In this document: positions 47,460 through 60,980 of the stretch, one piece after another
How the letters are laid out: each line of letters opens with the position of its first letter
Position numbering within the stretch: the stretch's first letter is position 1
Assembly: GCA_949130495.1 (NCBI GenBank)
Contig: OX422215.1
Span: 7,975,302-8,039,301, forward strand
Length of the DNA stretch: 64,000 bases
From: Sambucus nigra
Taxonomy: Eukaryota > Streptophyta > Magnoliopsida > Dipsacales > Adoxaceae
Direction of reading: 5' to 3'
Notes under the pieces: generated by a model
What the model was told of the DNA's origin: nothing
The model's input: only the letters and a program-made list of their open reading frames with translations
Database searches by the model: none
Translations under genes and position numbers: made by a program

Positions 47460-48740
47460 TATATATATATGATGATAATGAGTAATTTTGAGGATTATGA
47501 AAAATAAGAGAAATTAGAAAATCAAAAAAATTGGACTCGAGTCTCGAATTTTAATCCGAGACGCCTACCTAGCCTATGGAGCCATCAAAGTCCACGTAGT
47601 TCGAAGGTAGAAATAAGGGTAGGGTTTATCCCATAGATTCGAACGGAATTTTATTATGTGTATGCATGTAGAAAATGTATTTCTAGTTTTGGAAAAGTGT
47701 GATGGATAATTTCGTTTGAATTTTCGGGTGTAACCCTCTTTTATTTATTTTTGGTTTTTTTATGAAAAATAAAATATATGCAATATACTAATAAAAGTTT
47801 AGAAGTTAATATGTATGAGATAGAATGATTCTAGATTATGAACCTGACGTAACTTATATAAAACAAGAAATTAAAAGAGAGGGAGAAAGAATTGGACCTC
47901 TCTTGGAGCTTGAACTTGGATCTTGGATGAACTCCTTTGAATTTTAATGAGAGAGGAGAATATTTGCCAAATTGGGTGGGAAAAGGATGGGTCATTAGGC
48001 TTGAATGAGATTTATCATATAGAGCTTCGCTGACTTGAAGAGAATGTTGCTGAGATCACTAATGCTGATGGGATTTTTGTCTCCAGCAATGAGGTCATTA
48101 CCCTTATTTATAGGGTCAGGGTGGTGCCGATCGGCGTACCCCAAAGGGTGCCTATCGGAAGGTCCCCCTTGACACTGTGCCGATAGGCAGGGTCTAGGAC
48201 CTGCCAATTGGATATGTACTTCGATATTCCAAAGATTTTCGCTCACTGCAGAAAGTTGCCCTGGTCAATCGGGGCCCATAAGCGTCGGGTGACCTCTCGG
48301 AGTAAAACGGATCATTCGTCCGTACCGTAGGTCAAAATCACACACTGGGCAGATCATTAGAAAGGGTATTCAGTTCCCTTAGAAGATTCATTCAGTCTCG
48401 TTGGATCTGAAGAGTTGAGTTTGGTCAAACGGAGTCTAGGAGCGCCCGGTGGCCTTCAGATCGATTTTAAGGGAAAAACTAATCGTTCATCCGAACAGTT
48501 ATGCTGTTTCGCGCACGGGGCGAACCGTTGGAAAAGGGTTTCAGTTCCCTTTGAAGATTGAAAGATATTTTTCTCTGACGGTGGAGTTTACCGGAGTTAA
48601 ATGGGGCTTGGGGATGCTCGATGGTCTCTAGATCGGTACTCGGAGTGAGACCTAGGTTTATGGTGGAAGAGGGAGCATTAGGAGCCTAAAGAGAGACTGG
48701 GGGGGAGTGGGGTCCTAGAATGTGGTGTCTAAAGTATCAT

Positions 48741-48978
48741 ATCTCAACATTCACACACATGTTGGATATAAATTCTATCACTGAACGCGTAGGAGGCAGC
48801 CATAGTTCCATCCGAAAGTGTCTGCTCCATACCGTAACGACCCCACCCCTAATAACAGACGCTATGGCCTGGGGAATATACTCACCCTGGATTCGTTAGT
48901 CAAGGGGCTCACCCACATCGTGCAACCTCCTATAATAGCATTAATATTGGTATGACTTTACTATATATATTATTCACA

Positions 48979-49025
<47 letters not shown>

Positions 49026-50379
49026 ACACACACACACATACACTACTACACATCAACATATATACAGAAATCCAGGCTACCGGAGTATTATGCCCATACC
49101 CAAGCCTAAAACATTTAAGTCTATGGCCCGACTTCATTTTGATTAATTACTCACAAATAAATTCTCATTATTTTGGTGTAATCCTTTCAAGTATACCCGA
49201 ACTCTCGATCTCTTGGCCCGAAATTCAATAGTTTTAATCCTCCCTTCAATTTCATGCAATCGAGCCTAATCACTTAAACAACAAGATTACAATATGCTAA
49301 ATCATGAACATACATCTTCAATTTCATTAGTCCTTTAATAAATTTCAAGGTTAGGTATTCCCAAATTAACCCTAATTCAATACTCAATTTCATAATTCAG
49401 TTAGGGCAGGAACTGTAAATTTCCAACACCACAGGTCTGAATCAGGGGAGTTGCAGAAATCTGGCAAACATCAGAAATGGTTCGAGCGAAGAGACATGTA
49501 ATTCGAACGATAGTGGATCTCGTTCGAACGAAATACCAGGTCGTTCGAATGACCTTGGTATTTCTCCTCTCTCTTTCTTCTGCTAAAAATCCCAGTCGAC
49601 CATCAATAAGTTTCAACCTCTGTTCTGAACATATTTTTGCATTAAATGCCCCCAAATTCATCCCAAGTCCATTATTTTTTTAAAACAAATATATCCCTAA
49701 CAATTTCACCAATTAAATCATCAATTTTGTCAACTATCAAAACCCCTACAAATTTCTAACTCCCATTAAAAGGAAACCCCCGATTCGCTCAAGAACAAAC
49801 CTTAGATTTTAATTGAATTCCACCTCTTTTAATTTGAAAAGGTAGATGTAATTTAATAATAACAATTTAAACCACTTGCCTCAAATGAAGATCTAAGGCT
49901 TTGAATGAAATTGTTGAATTGAAATTGAAGCAATCTCTCCAAGATCCCCAAGCTCCTCTTCTCTTTGTCTCTCCCTTCAAGATTTTTCCCTCTTTAGTCT
50001 TCTAATGTGAATTAAGTTGCCTAACCTTTAAGCATTTGGGGTTAAAAAATCTATTCACGTTTTTGGGCCTATGGGCCTTATAAAAAGGGTCCATAATCTC
50101 TACATGGAGCTCAAATATGTCTAATTAGGCCCCGACACCCAATATATGCATATAACCACTCATTTCGGACTATTTCGACCCTAACGGACTCAACCACGCC
50201 CTCAAAATCACCATCCGGAATAAATCCCTAAAATTAACTCTCACCCGTTAACTTATTTAAATATATTCACTTTTAAATATTCCCATTAATTGATTCTCAT
50301 TAATTTACGACACAAGTGAATTACTAATTACTGAATTAATTAATTAAAAATAATAACCCAGAAATTACAAGGTATTACA
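48741..50379 (-). repeat. Truncated 3' LTR of E
   Basis: It is collinear with about 55200-56886, from atctcaacattcacacac to ggtattaca. An (AT)n tract at 48983-49022, followed by CA repeats, lies inside. Homology to the partner LTR stops abruptly at ~48741. Confidence 0.88.
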
Positions 50380-50397
50380 TACTTCCCCCCTTACAAC
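50380..50397 (-). other. Polypurine tract of E
   Basis: On the minus strand gttgtaaggggggaagt precedes the LTR start. It has the same arrangement as in element A. Confidence 0.75.
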
Positions 50398-51111
50398 GTA
50401 ATTTCATCCTCAAAATTCGGATAAGCCTAGTATTCCCGATCACAACTATCCCTGCAGTCATTTACCCTTAGCATTGCTAAACAAAGTTATTGAGCGAATG
50501 TAATTAACCAGAGTGGTCATCATGTTGTACCCGTGCTTAACTGCACTAAATGAAGCACGACATTTACTAGCCCTTAATCTGTAATATAACTTCAATCCCA
50601 TAGTTATAACATTACCAATACCCTCCTCTCAACATGAAAGTATACATATCCACTCTTATGTAAAAAGACAATACATACTACCAAGCCATTACTAACACTA
50701 GTTTCCTTGCGCAAAAGTAAAACCCGAACTATATCTTACCGCTTGACAATAAGTCCAACCACCCTGAATCACATCAGAAATGTCCCTACTCCCCGGGATT
50801 TCAATTTAGAAATATTAGTACATTGACATGCAAAACATTTTAATTGGCATTACCGTATATATATGCTAGACCCTATCTCAGGTGAAATCTAGCAATGATA
50901 ATTCATAACCTGGTACCGCGAACACTCAGTCTTACTATAGCTATCCATTATAGCCCCCAAACTATAGCTATACGGTTGAAACATGGAAAAACATCCACAC
51001 TAATCCTATAATCCTCGAAAGTAGAAATCTCTCGTATAATGCAACCATTTTCTTAGTGTAACCCCCCTACTCTCACGTGGTTAACACAAAAGAACCCCGC
51101 TTTCCACGGTA

Positions 51112-51167
<56 letters not shown>

Positions 51168-54100
51168 GGCTATTGTATGCCGACACATCCACTTATATCC
51201 ACCTCACTCACGAATCCTAGTGATAGGAAATTATAGGTTGTGATGCATTCATTGTCACTTCCAAACACACCCATGCTTAATCATTCCATAATTCGGGAGG
51301 CAGCTTATTCCCATTCCTCCAAAATATTCCCAAAATCATTGCCTTTGCATCTTCTCCCCGAATCTGCTAAGTATCTTCATAGTAGAGGTTCTGGTTCCTC
51401 TCAGAGTGCCCATACAGCCTCTAACTCTAGCCTAATTGCACAAACTTATGATCATCAATTACATAACCATATTTGTCTCAATTTTGGCCCCCCGCATTAT
51501 CGACGTGGCTATATCTTTTAAATATTTTTCGATGACTTACTCATTACCATTCGATTCTCCCCGATATTACCCCACCTTTAGTATCGATGTGAGATCTTCA
51601 AGATAATCCCTTAGTCCGATACCTAAGGGTCCCTGTAATGGAAAAATTGTCTAAAATAAATTATACAAAAAACATAACAATATGCACAACTGAGAAACTT
51701 ATGGTGACAAAGCTTCGCAGTGTTTCTTTCACAACAGTTTTAACTCCACTGGACCTATCTCTTGGTGGACCTTTGCTCGACGTAGTCTCTCCACGTGTTC
51801 TCGAATTATCATTAAATCCGATGACCTAGAATCGAATGACGTCTCCACACTTCCGACATGTTGTGATGTCTTATGTTTGTAACACCTCCTGACAAAGTCC
51901 TAAATAAATTTTCTTAATGAATTATTCCTCCGCATTGTTGGTCCTTGTTCTCCTCAGAACCCAATCATAACCCCGATAATCTCACACCTTTCCCTTATAC
52001 TCACAAATCTATCTTGGACTCTCGCGTCTTTAAGAGGCTCATATATCACTGCGCTCACTCTATCACTAAGACTTTAGCGCTAGATATCTAGAACGAGCTA
52101 AATATCTTGGATCCACATTAACCCGTCATACCATCTGAAGTCTACATCACTAAAATACTGTCGCAAGCTCAACCTCTTTCAGTTAGAACATCACACAAAT
52201 ATACCTCCTTCCCTGGAACAACGAACACGATATCCTTTCTATAATTGTCCCTTATTGCGAACCCGTTCACACCCACGATAAAACCACACCTCGAATATCA
52301 CCCCTCAAACTAGTTAATCCTCAGAAAAATATACCATCTCAACTTACCTATCCTTTCCTTTACAGGTGGAACTAAAGAGTTCCTCTCCACTCCATGGTAA
52401 AATACACATACCAACAATATTAATGATTCATCCTCTAAATATGTTTCTCACGTGACTGTACTACTAATGCATTCCTATGATTCACACACGTCATAAAAAA
52501 TAAACCTCAATTATCTCGAAAATAAACCCATAGTTTCAGTTGCCCATAACATTGCCAGCTCAATGATTATTAGACATAAGAACCTCTCGCTAACGAAAAC
52601 CTAACATTTTTCTAACAAATTCCCTTACTAGACATCCCACTCCTGTCCCCTAACTCGCTACGGATAATATTCTCCCAAGTATTTCTTCCCTCCTACACAT
52701 AAGACACCTCACTATGTCATTCCCCTTTGGCTGGCCCAGCCAGGCATGTCGGGGTCGTCCTTCTTACGAACCTGGTAGTCTCGAACCTGATTTCAACCTC
52801 AAATGCCCTTTGGATCAACTAGTCCCTTGGGACTTGTCGATGGCCTTGACGGCCCGACTGAACCCACCCTTACTCGATAGAAATTCTAATGATCTCAATT
52901 ATTTATCTGGGTCCCCTACCGGGTATCCTTTCCCTTGATGCATCACTAGCACTAACCATCCAATCTTGCTTTTCTGATAGTTTCTCCAACTTCCTTACCT
53001 CCCCTCTCTCGAGAGCATTGATACAAATAAATGCAAATATATAACCTTGATGACAACAACACCTGTCATTTTAGCCGGATCTCTACCCAAAGTAACATCA
53101 TAGCCCTCTAAATTTAACATCCAATAGATCTGCCATAAAACTCAAACCCCCCAATCTTGACTCCACACACATGAGTAGACTATATTCCGTTTGTAGCAAC
53201 CCAACCACTCTAGAAAAATAGGTCCTAAAAATGAATGCGATGTACCAGTATTAAAAGGATTTTACCAACTAGACCAAGGATAGGGGAACATACCCTCTAC
53301 TATCGGCGGCACTGACGATGCTGTGGAATCAGAACATCTCAAACGTTGTACACACATCCGTAATGTAATTATCCCAACTACTGTCGGATCGGGGGAGCCG
53401 ATACTGCCTGAGGTCCCGATGCTTGATATCCCTGAGAGGCACCCTGCTGTTGGCCCCTAACTTTATGCGGGAAATCTCTCCTAAGGTGCCCACTTAACTA
53501 CAAATAAAGTAGTGTTTCTGACCGTTTCACTGATACTGACCCTGTTAGCCCTGACGTTGCGATCCATGAGGTTGGCTCTGATGGCTACCCCCAGTATTCC
53601 CCTGGCCCTAGCAGTCCTGAGTGAATTGCTATTGATTAGAGTCATGTTGTCCTCCCTGTACCTTCAATTTTGGTACGGTATTCTATTGAGGGCAATCCTT
53701 TCGTTGGTGACTCACTACTCTATATATAAAGAAACGATTCTTGAAGGGTCATTACTTCTTTTGATGGCCTTTCCTCCCACATGCAAAGCAGCAGTCTGAG
53801 CGATCTATCTTTTTCTTGTCTTGCCCCTACTTCTGTCGAGAACTCTGTCCCTGATGTGGGGTTTCACTATCATTATTATTTATGGTATTTTCTTCTTGAC
53901 ATCTTTCCCTTTTTTTCTTTCTCCCTGAACTTTATATCTACCCATCTTGATACTGTAATAGAGCGGTAGTCACTGCTTGTGCTGTAATTTTGGCCATCTC
54001 CGTGAATGTCACCGTTACCTGCGGTGTTCGAAGCACTTGCTGTGATTGCCCGCTCATAAATTCTTCAGTGGTATGAATTTTCCGTTCTTCCTCAATCATC

Positions 54101-54283
54101 ATCTAAAATTTAAATTGAATTGTATAAGTTCATCTTTAAAACCAGATATAAGTAGAAGAAGCGCGATAACTCAAACTCGCGAAGATAGAAGCGACGGTCT
54201 CAACAATAGGGCTCTATATGAAAAAAAAACGCTATGCGAAAACATAAAAAGACGCACATATCCTAAAGACACTAGAACCTGAT
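50398..54283 (-). pseudogene. Degraded gag-pol interior of E
   Basis: There is no long ORF on either strand. The clearest relic is on the minus strand at about 53467-53503, where frames give a cysteine codon and GHLRRDFP, the tail of a CCHC zinc knuckle as in plant gypsy gag. It lies ~0.8 kb after the PBS, as expected. Plus-strand ORFs at 51240-51521, 52714-52938 and 53512-53799 are chance readings opposite decayed gag-pol. An (AT)n tract occurs at 51115-51164. Confidence 0.6.
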
Positions 54284-54295
54284 GCTCTGATACCA
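54284..54295 (-). other. Primer binding site of E (tRNA-Met)
   Basis: TGGTATCAGAGC on the minus strand lies two bases after the LTR ending TGTCACA. Confidence 0.9.
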
Positions 54296-54297
54296 TT

Positions 54298-55456
54298 TGT
54301 GACACACCGCTTAATAAAATATCGGCTGATCAGTCCTATACCAAGTTAAATAGGAATCTCATCTGGTTCATTCTTAGCATCATTGCCAAAGAACTTTTTG
54401 ATTACTAATCACCTAGTCTTAAATGAGGTTGATGCCAAATTTATCTATGAATTAAATTAAATCCAACCAACATACCAAGAAACCAAATTAACTATTACAA
54501 GAAGGAAACTAAACATGCCACAAAATAAGTACAAGCGTTTGTCGAGAAACATCGACTACAAGCTATCCAGAAAGTGCAAGTATAAAAGAATACCGATACA
54601 TGCCAAGACTGAATAGAGAAGTACAAACTCAATAGTACAACTGAGAAAGTTATTTTCTAAAGATAAAGATAGAATGAGAAAAGCATCTAAATAAAGATCC
54701 CGCAACAATCCACATAAGCTGCAGCTAGGCACCTTTTAGGAAGGATCAAGACTGACACCCCTCTGGTAGGACACATAAAAGGTTTTTGAATTTTTTTTAC
54801 AGCAAGGGTTAGAACCCAAAACATTTGAAAATATTTAGCAAGTGTATTTCAATGCAAGAAATTAAAATGTAAATGCTCTCCATATTTAAATTAGTGTCGC
54901 ACACTCACTGAGTTTACCTCAGTCCTCAAACTAATGTGCACACTTAACGAATTATACATAATACACCTATCCACTCTCTCCGTAACTAGCCTTGTCCCAA
55001 ATATTATACTAATTGCCCCACAATTATACCCCAAGTGAATATAGTCCATTTTTATAAGTTATTATTTACATTAACTTTCATGAAGCATCGTTTCTCACTT
55101 TAAATCATACATCATTCCCACAAGTTATATTATCTATACTTTTCACACCATGTATATATACACACATTCTCGTATATAATTCTACACTATATATACATAT
55201 CGCATCTCAACATTCACACACATGTCGGATATAAATGCTATCACCGAACGCAAAGAATGCGGCCATAGTTCCCTCCGAAAGTGTATTCTCCATACCGTAA
55301 CAGCCGCACCCCTAATAACAGACGTTATGGCCTGGGGAATATACTCACCCTGCATTCGTTAGTCAGTGGACTCACCCACATCGTGCAACCTCCTATGATA
55401 GCATTAATATTGGCATGGCTTTAATATATATATATTATTCACACACACACACACAC

Positions 55457-55546
<90 letters not shown>

Positions 55547-56886
55547 TACACATCAACGTATATATAGAAATCTAGGCTACAGGAGTATTATGCCCATACG
55601 CAAGCCTAAAATATTTAAGTCTATGGCCCGACTTCATTTTGATTAATTACTCACAAATACATTCTCATTATTTTGGTGTAACCCTTTCAAGTATACCCGG
55701 ACTCTCGATCTCTCGGCCCGAAATTCAATAGTTTCAACACGCCCTTCAATTTCATGCAATCGAGTCTAATCACTTTAACAAAAAGATTACAATATGCTAA
55801 ATCATGAACATACATCTTCAATTTCATTAGCCCTCTAATAAATTTCAAGGTTAGGTATTCCCAAATTAACCCTAATTCAATACTCAATTTCATAATTCAG
55901 TTAGGGCAGGAACTGTAAATTTCCAACACCATAGGTCTGAATCAGGGGAGTTACAGAAATCTAGCAAACATCAAAAATGGTTCGAGCGAAGAGACATGTC
56001 ATTCGAACGATAGTGGATCTCGTTCGAACGAAATACCAGGTCGTTTGAATGACCCTGGTATTTCTCCTCTCTCTTTCTTCTGCTAAAACCCCCAGTCCGT
56101 TATTAACAAGTTTCAACCTTTGTTCTAAACATATTTATGAATTAAAATGCCCCCAAATTCATCCTAAGTCCATTCTTTTGTTAAAACAAATCTAGCCCTA
56201 ACAATTTGACCAATTAAATCATCAATTTCATCAACTATCAAAACCTCGACAGATTTATAAATCCCATTAAAAGGAAACCCCCAATTTTCTCAAGAACAAA
56301 CCCTAGAATTGAATTTAATTCCACCTCTTTTAATATGAAAAGATAGATGCAATTTAATAATCACAAATTAAACCACTTTCCTCAAATGAAGATCTAAGGC
56401 TATGAATGAAGGTGTTGAATTGAAATTGAAGCAATCTCTACAAGATCCCCAGGTTCCTCTTCTCTTTGGGTCTCTGTTTAATCTTTTTCCCTCTTTAGTC
56501 TTCTAATGTGATTTAAGTTGCCTAACCTTTACACATTTGGGGTTAAAAACCCTATTCACATTTTTGGGCCTATGGGCCTTATAAAAAGGGTCCATACTCT
56601 CTACATGGAGCTCAAATATGTCTAATTAGGCCCCGACACCCAATATATGCATATAACCACTGATTTTGAACTATTTCGACCCTAACGAACTCAACCGCGC
56701 GCTCAAAATTACCACCCGGAATAAATTCCTAAAATTAACTCTCACCCGTTAACATATTTAAATATATTCGCTTTTAAATATTCCCTTTAATTGATTCTCA
56801 TTAATTTACGACACAAGTGAATTACTAATTACTGAATTAATTTATTAATTAAAATAATAATAACCCATAAATTACGAGGTGTTACA
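54298..56886 (-). repeat. Complete 5' LTR of E (~2.6 kb)
   Basis: On the minus strand it starts TGTAACACCTCG and ends TGTCACA. It contains a long (CA)n(AT)n tract (about 55441-55541) and the TTCGAACG dyad cluster (55978-56052). Confidence 0.9.
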
Positions 56887-56929
56887 ATATCTCTTTCTCT
56901 TACCTCTTTCTTGTATTCTCTTATTTTTA

Positions 56930-57790
56930 AAGGTCCGCGATAGTGGCACCCCCTCCCCACCTCCCCCCCCCCCCCTCCCCCCCACTTTCGGAGCTCCTAC
57001 AGCTCTCGCTGGAGCTCCGATGACCCCCACCGGAGCTCCGACAACTACCGAATATTCTCTTTTTTCTAAAGGTCCTAGCTAGCAGTACCCCTTCCCTCGA
57101 CTCCCACCCCCACCACCCCATTGCCAGAGCTCCGTCAGCCCTCGTCGGAGCTCCGATGAGCCCCATCAAAACTCCTGCAGTCTCGTCGGATCTCTTGTGG
57201 TGGTCGTCGAAGCTCCGGTGGGGGTTGTCAGAGCTACGACAGTGGGGTGGAGGGTAGGGGGTGGAGATAAGTGGGTAAATGTCTTTGTGTGTCCTTGTTT
57301 TGAGTGTTTTAATGTGGTGAGGGACTTTTTAGAATAATATGAAATATTTGGTCTAATCATATATTAATATTCATTTAATGGACCAAATGAGTTAAAGCCC
57401 ATTATTTTAAGGGTCAATTACCAAATAGTCCCCAACATAAATAGATATTTTGTAAAAAAATAGCTTATTTTCCGTTTAACCCATTCAAACCCTTAAACAC
57501 CCATTTACCATATATTTTATTATTTTTAAAGGTCCGTACTAGCGGCACCACCACCACCTCCAGTGTCGAAGCTCTGACAGCTCTCGCTGGAGCTTCGGCG
57601 ACCCTCACTCAAGTTTCGACAGTCCTCACCGAAACTCCGTTGGGGGCTATCGAAGTTCCGGTAGTGGGGGGAGGGGGTGGAGGGTGGAGAGAGGGGAGTA
57701 AAAGGATTTGTGTGTGTCTTTTTTTAGTGTTTTTATATAGTGCGGGACTTTTTAGAACAAAATAAAAAGGCTTGGACTAAACGTGTATTA
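56930..57790. repeat. Duplicated GC-rich repeat with GGAGCTCCG-type palindromes
   Basis: Two related blocks (about 56930-57345 and 57530-57790) share an opening aaaggtccg, repeated agctccga / ctcgctggagct units, a G-rich end (ggggtggagggt) and a closing gggactttttagaa. They are spaced by AT-rich sequence. The right block is more decayed. The Pro- and Gly-rich ORFs over them are repeat artefacts. Confidence 0.75.
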
Positions 57791-57829
57791 AAAAATGTTT
57801 GAGAGACTATTCAGTATATGCTTAAACCC

Positions 57830-58090
57830 ACCTTTTAGGGTCCCGAGCTGCAGATCATTCTTCGAGAATCCTCCCGACCCCTGGAGGTTCAAACTACTTA
57901 GTTCGACCCAATCAGACACATTTTCACCACCTCGACATTCACCGAACCCTCTGAAGCACGAGCTACGTGGTTTAGACATTTTTTATGTAAACCAATTCCG
58001 CGAATTGGAAACACACGACTGAAACCCTTGCCCGAACTATGTTGACTTTGATTTCATTCGTACGGATATGTAGACGCTGCAAAAAACAAT
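57830..58090. repeat. Tat-like LTR fragment
   Basis: gaactatgttgactttgattt followed by cgtacggatatgtagacgctgc (58036-58084) resembles the gaactacgt...ggatacgtaggcagcc motif common in Tat-type LTR ends. A second short copy lies at 59910-59940. Fragment borders are not determined. Confidence 0.4.
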
Positions 58091-59442
58091 CTTCCAAAGC
58101 ATAATCCAAAACAATTAAAAGCATCCACACATTATATTTAAGAGTTTGTGTAGTCTTAACGAAGTTAGATGGAAACTATTGAAATTAAAATCATTACCAA
58201 AGAGATAATATTTTTCGTATTATCAAATTCGGGAAAAACTTATCATATCGTCACAGTGACTAAAACATGATTAATAAAATGATTATTTGTTAACATGTGT
58301 TTATTAGGAGTATGAAGGAATTAAATTACGAAATAGTAAGTCATGCACTTGAGATGAGGATTGAGGATTTAAGTGAGGGAAAAAATCATTTAGAAAAAAC
58401 CTCGGGACAATCTGACACCTTACACTATATACCTAATAATTTACACAAAAGGAGAAATGACATATAAACTTGAACGTCTCCTAGACTTAATAATATACAA
58501 CCTCCATAATCTACTTTTTCCACCTTTTCATAAGAAGGACAATAACAAATCTCTCTCCAACCATTCGCCGTGTTGCAGGTCTCAACTTCTGTTGATAATG
58601 TTACTTCAGAATTAATCTTTAAATCTTCTTTAAAGTTGAAGTAAACTTTGTATTCTAATGGAACAAGTGAGAAGACACCAATGAATTTATAAATTCCTAC
58701 TATGTTATATTCCTAATGGTTTATAGAAGTGTTTAAAAGTGTTGGGATAATAAATAATTAGCTCACAAGTATATTTGATATATAAAAAATATTAAAAGTC
58801 TCTCAAGAATAATTTTGGCATATGTTTGTTCAAATCTTGAGAAGAAGTAATGAAACTTTAATGAATTCAAATAGAAATAACAACAAGTGTATCTCAAGAA
58901 CACTCAAACAAACTTGAAGAAAAACTCATGTGGAAAAATCACTCAATATTCTCTCTTGGAGTTTTGGTCAAGCATTAATGGTAATGAGGTAATTCTCTTT
59001 TTTTTTAATAGAATTTTTAAGCTTGTGTGCAAAGAAACATACAACACAAGTGGGTAAGGCTATAACATGTCCAAATACTAGCCACACAAATTATAGGTAT
59101 GAGATATATGACTCATAAAAAAGTCTTACCCGAGTCCCTAGAAGGATAGTAAAAGATCTTGCAAAATATCATGTTAATTATTTGTGTTTGCTGGAGTGGA
59201 AATATTTTTCACTGGAACGACAAATCAGCGAGGGAAGGTTGTGAAGAAAATCAAGTCAAGGGTAAAAACTCTGGTTCAACTTGCGACAACCGAACTCAGG
59301 CCTTCATGGTAGTGAAGACCTACTTCGCTGAGATGAAAGATTAGAAAAATTCCCAGAGTTTGTAATCAGCTTAAAAAGCCATGTTAGTTTGATCATTTCT
59401 CAAACCAACATTTAATATACTTATGCAATGGCTTTCAAACTT

Positions 59443-59493
<51 letters not shown>

Positions 59494-59894
59494 CACTACC
59501 AAAAGGTCATACCAACTCACACACAAATTAACAATATTTTAGATTTTAGAAAATCCAATTTTAGTTGAGTTAACGATTGGTGTTCTAAATCATCTAAGTC
59601 ATTTACCTTCATGGCATGAGATAACTCTCGGGTGAAGATAAAGAAGTTCGGTCTTAAAATATTGAACATGAATCTTTTCGTAACAACTTAGACTATGAAT
59701 CAAAGTGCTTTGGAAATGGAATATTAGAATTCGAAAGTCGAGGGAACTTGAACATACTTGTTCTCTTACATATTTTGTTAAATTTTAATATATCGCATTT
59801 ATGTTAGAAGATCACATTCGTCTGTCTTTTATCGTATCGCACATATGATAAAATGCTCTCCCACATTCACACATACTTGCACGTATATTTATAT
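58091..59894. other. AT-rich stretch without recognised gene
   Basis: There are no ORFs above background and no known domain. An (AT)n tract lies at 59444-59490. The sequence tgttgggataataaat at ~58741 could be a copia LTR start, but no partner end was found. Confidence 0.5.
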
Positions 59895-60123
59895 CTATCC
59901 TCGTAGACCTTGATTCTATTCGTATGGATACGTACGCACCTCAATGACACAATGTTAAAAAACACAAGTCAATATACAATCAAACACCCCCAGTTTGCTA
60001 AATTCTTGCATATTGCACATATTTTAGAATGCACACACACTTTGATAAATTTGTGCATATCACACATATGTTAGATTACACACACAAACTTTTCCCAGTT
60101 ATTGCTTATAACATATATGTTAT
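59895..60123. other. Short Tat-like motif and repeated TGCACATATC-type block
   Basis: cttgattctattcgtatggatacgta (59910-59935) parallels the Tat-like motif at 58040-58075. Loose repeats of ttgcacatattttaga / gcatatcacacatatgttaga follow (59830-60120). Confidence 0.35.
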
Positions 60124-60600
60124 TATAACACCCCGTAATTTTGCGTACTTTATTTTAGTGGTTAAATTGCATGTGTGACGTAATTTAATTTAATTGAGAA
60201 ATAATATGAAATTAGTAAATATCAATTTGTGAGAATAAGATTAATATATATGTGGTAAATTGTTAAGTAAATTTAATTAAGTCAATTGTAGTGCGTCGTA
60301 TGTGAGTAGAAATGGCGGGAATTAATGGTATCGCAATTGGGACATTTGTGTGGGATATTTTTGGGTTGAGATAGGATTACTGTGTTTAGTGGCTCGGATG
60401 GTAATTCCGAGTGCAAGGTTGGTACAGAATAGGTCGAAATAGTCAGAATTATATACCTGGGTATAGTATTTGGATTTTGAGGGCTTTTTAGACTAGCTCG
60501 GACTCACTTATGGGTATTTGGGCCATTTTAATGTAGGGTAATTGTGGGTACCCGAATTTAGCATTATGGGCCCGGACGAGTAGCCTAATAAAAATGGCCC
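60124..60600 (+). repeat. Del/Tekay-type LTR fragment (third copy of lineage)
   Basis: It starts tataacaccccgtaatttt, like TGTAACACCTCGTA(A/T)TTT of A and E. It continues with ggtcgaaatagtcagaat and ccatttta blocks matching A near 6108-6180. It is strongly diverged and lacks the rest of the LTR. Confidence 0.6.
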
Positions 60601-60980
60601 AAAATCCGAACCCCTTGACTTAACTGAATAGAATTATGACTTAGTCTCCTCCCATGTTCTCGTATAGAGATGTTCCATGAGAAGATGGTAAACGTGGGGG
60701 AGTCCAACACCCCCATTCCCCGAAGGCAGACATGTATCTAATAAACCATAAGTCTGGGGCAAAGGACACGCACTGAATTCTCTATAAATTCTCCCCAGAG
60801 TATATAAAAATAATACTGACTGCACCACCATGGACGTAGGCATTCTTGCGGAACCACGTACATATTGTGTTGTGATTGGCATTTTATCTTCTTTATTTTC
60901 CTTGGTGATTGCGCTTCTCTCATTTATTTGTGTTGAATCATAATTGTCACCACAATAACTATCGGAACTATCATCTCACA
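60601..60980 (+). repeat. Copia LTR fragment (R-U5 part)
   Basis: ctctataaattctcc, then accaccatggacgtaggc and gaaccacgtacatattgtgt (60825-60872), form the characteristic sequence near the 3' end of many plant copia LTRs (Tork/Ivana-like). It probably ends in CA near 60980. The left border is uncertain. Confidence 0.6.

Larger units (their letters stand above)
46490..48740 (-). repeat. 5' LTR of O (interrupted by MITE, outer end at junction with E)
   Basis: The inner border is set by the PBS. It contains gggaaggtgttaggcaccc (46774-46792), whose complement gggtgcctaacaccttccc I associate with Ogre/Tat elements. It also has a cgatcggc...gcctatcgg block near 48127-48160. The MITE at 47061-47459 lies inside. 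No partner LTR was found, so the outer border is only the point where E's LTR homology begins. Confidence 0.6.
48741..56886 (-). mobile_element. Element E: Del/Tekay-type Ty3/gypsy element, 3' LTR truncated
   Basis: A complete LTR (54298-56886) and a truncated one (48741-50379) in direct orientation flank a decayed interior. PBS and polypurine tract give the minus orientation. LTR termini (TGTAACACCTCG ... TCACA) and PBS spacing match element A, so both belong to one lineage. About 0.95 kb of the distal LTR is missing at the junction with O. Confidence 0.85.

Noticed and set aside
51240..53799. Plus-strand ORFs at 51240-51521, 52714-52938 and 53512-53799 as host genes
   Set aside because: They lie inside element E opposite decayed gag-pol and match no family I recognise.
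56879..57169. Proline-rich and glycine-rich ORFs on both strands
   Set aside because: Low-complexity readings of the GC-rich repeat.
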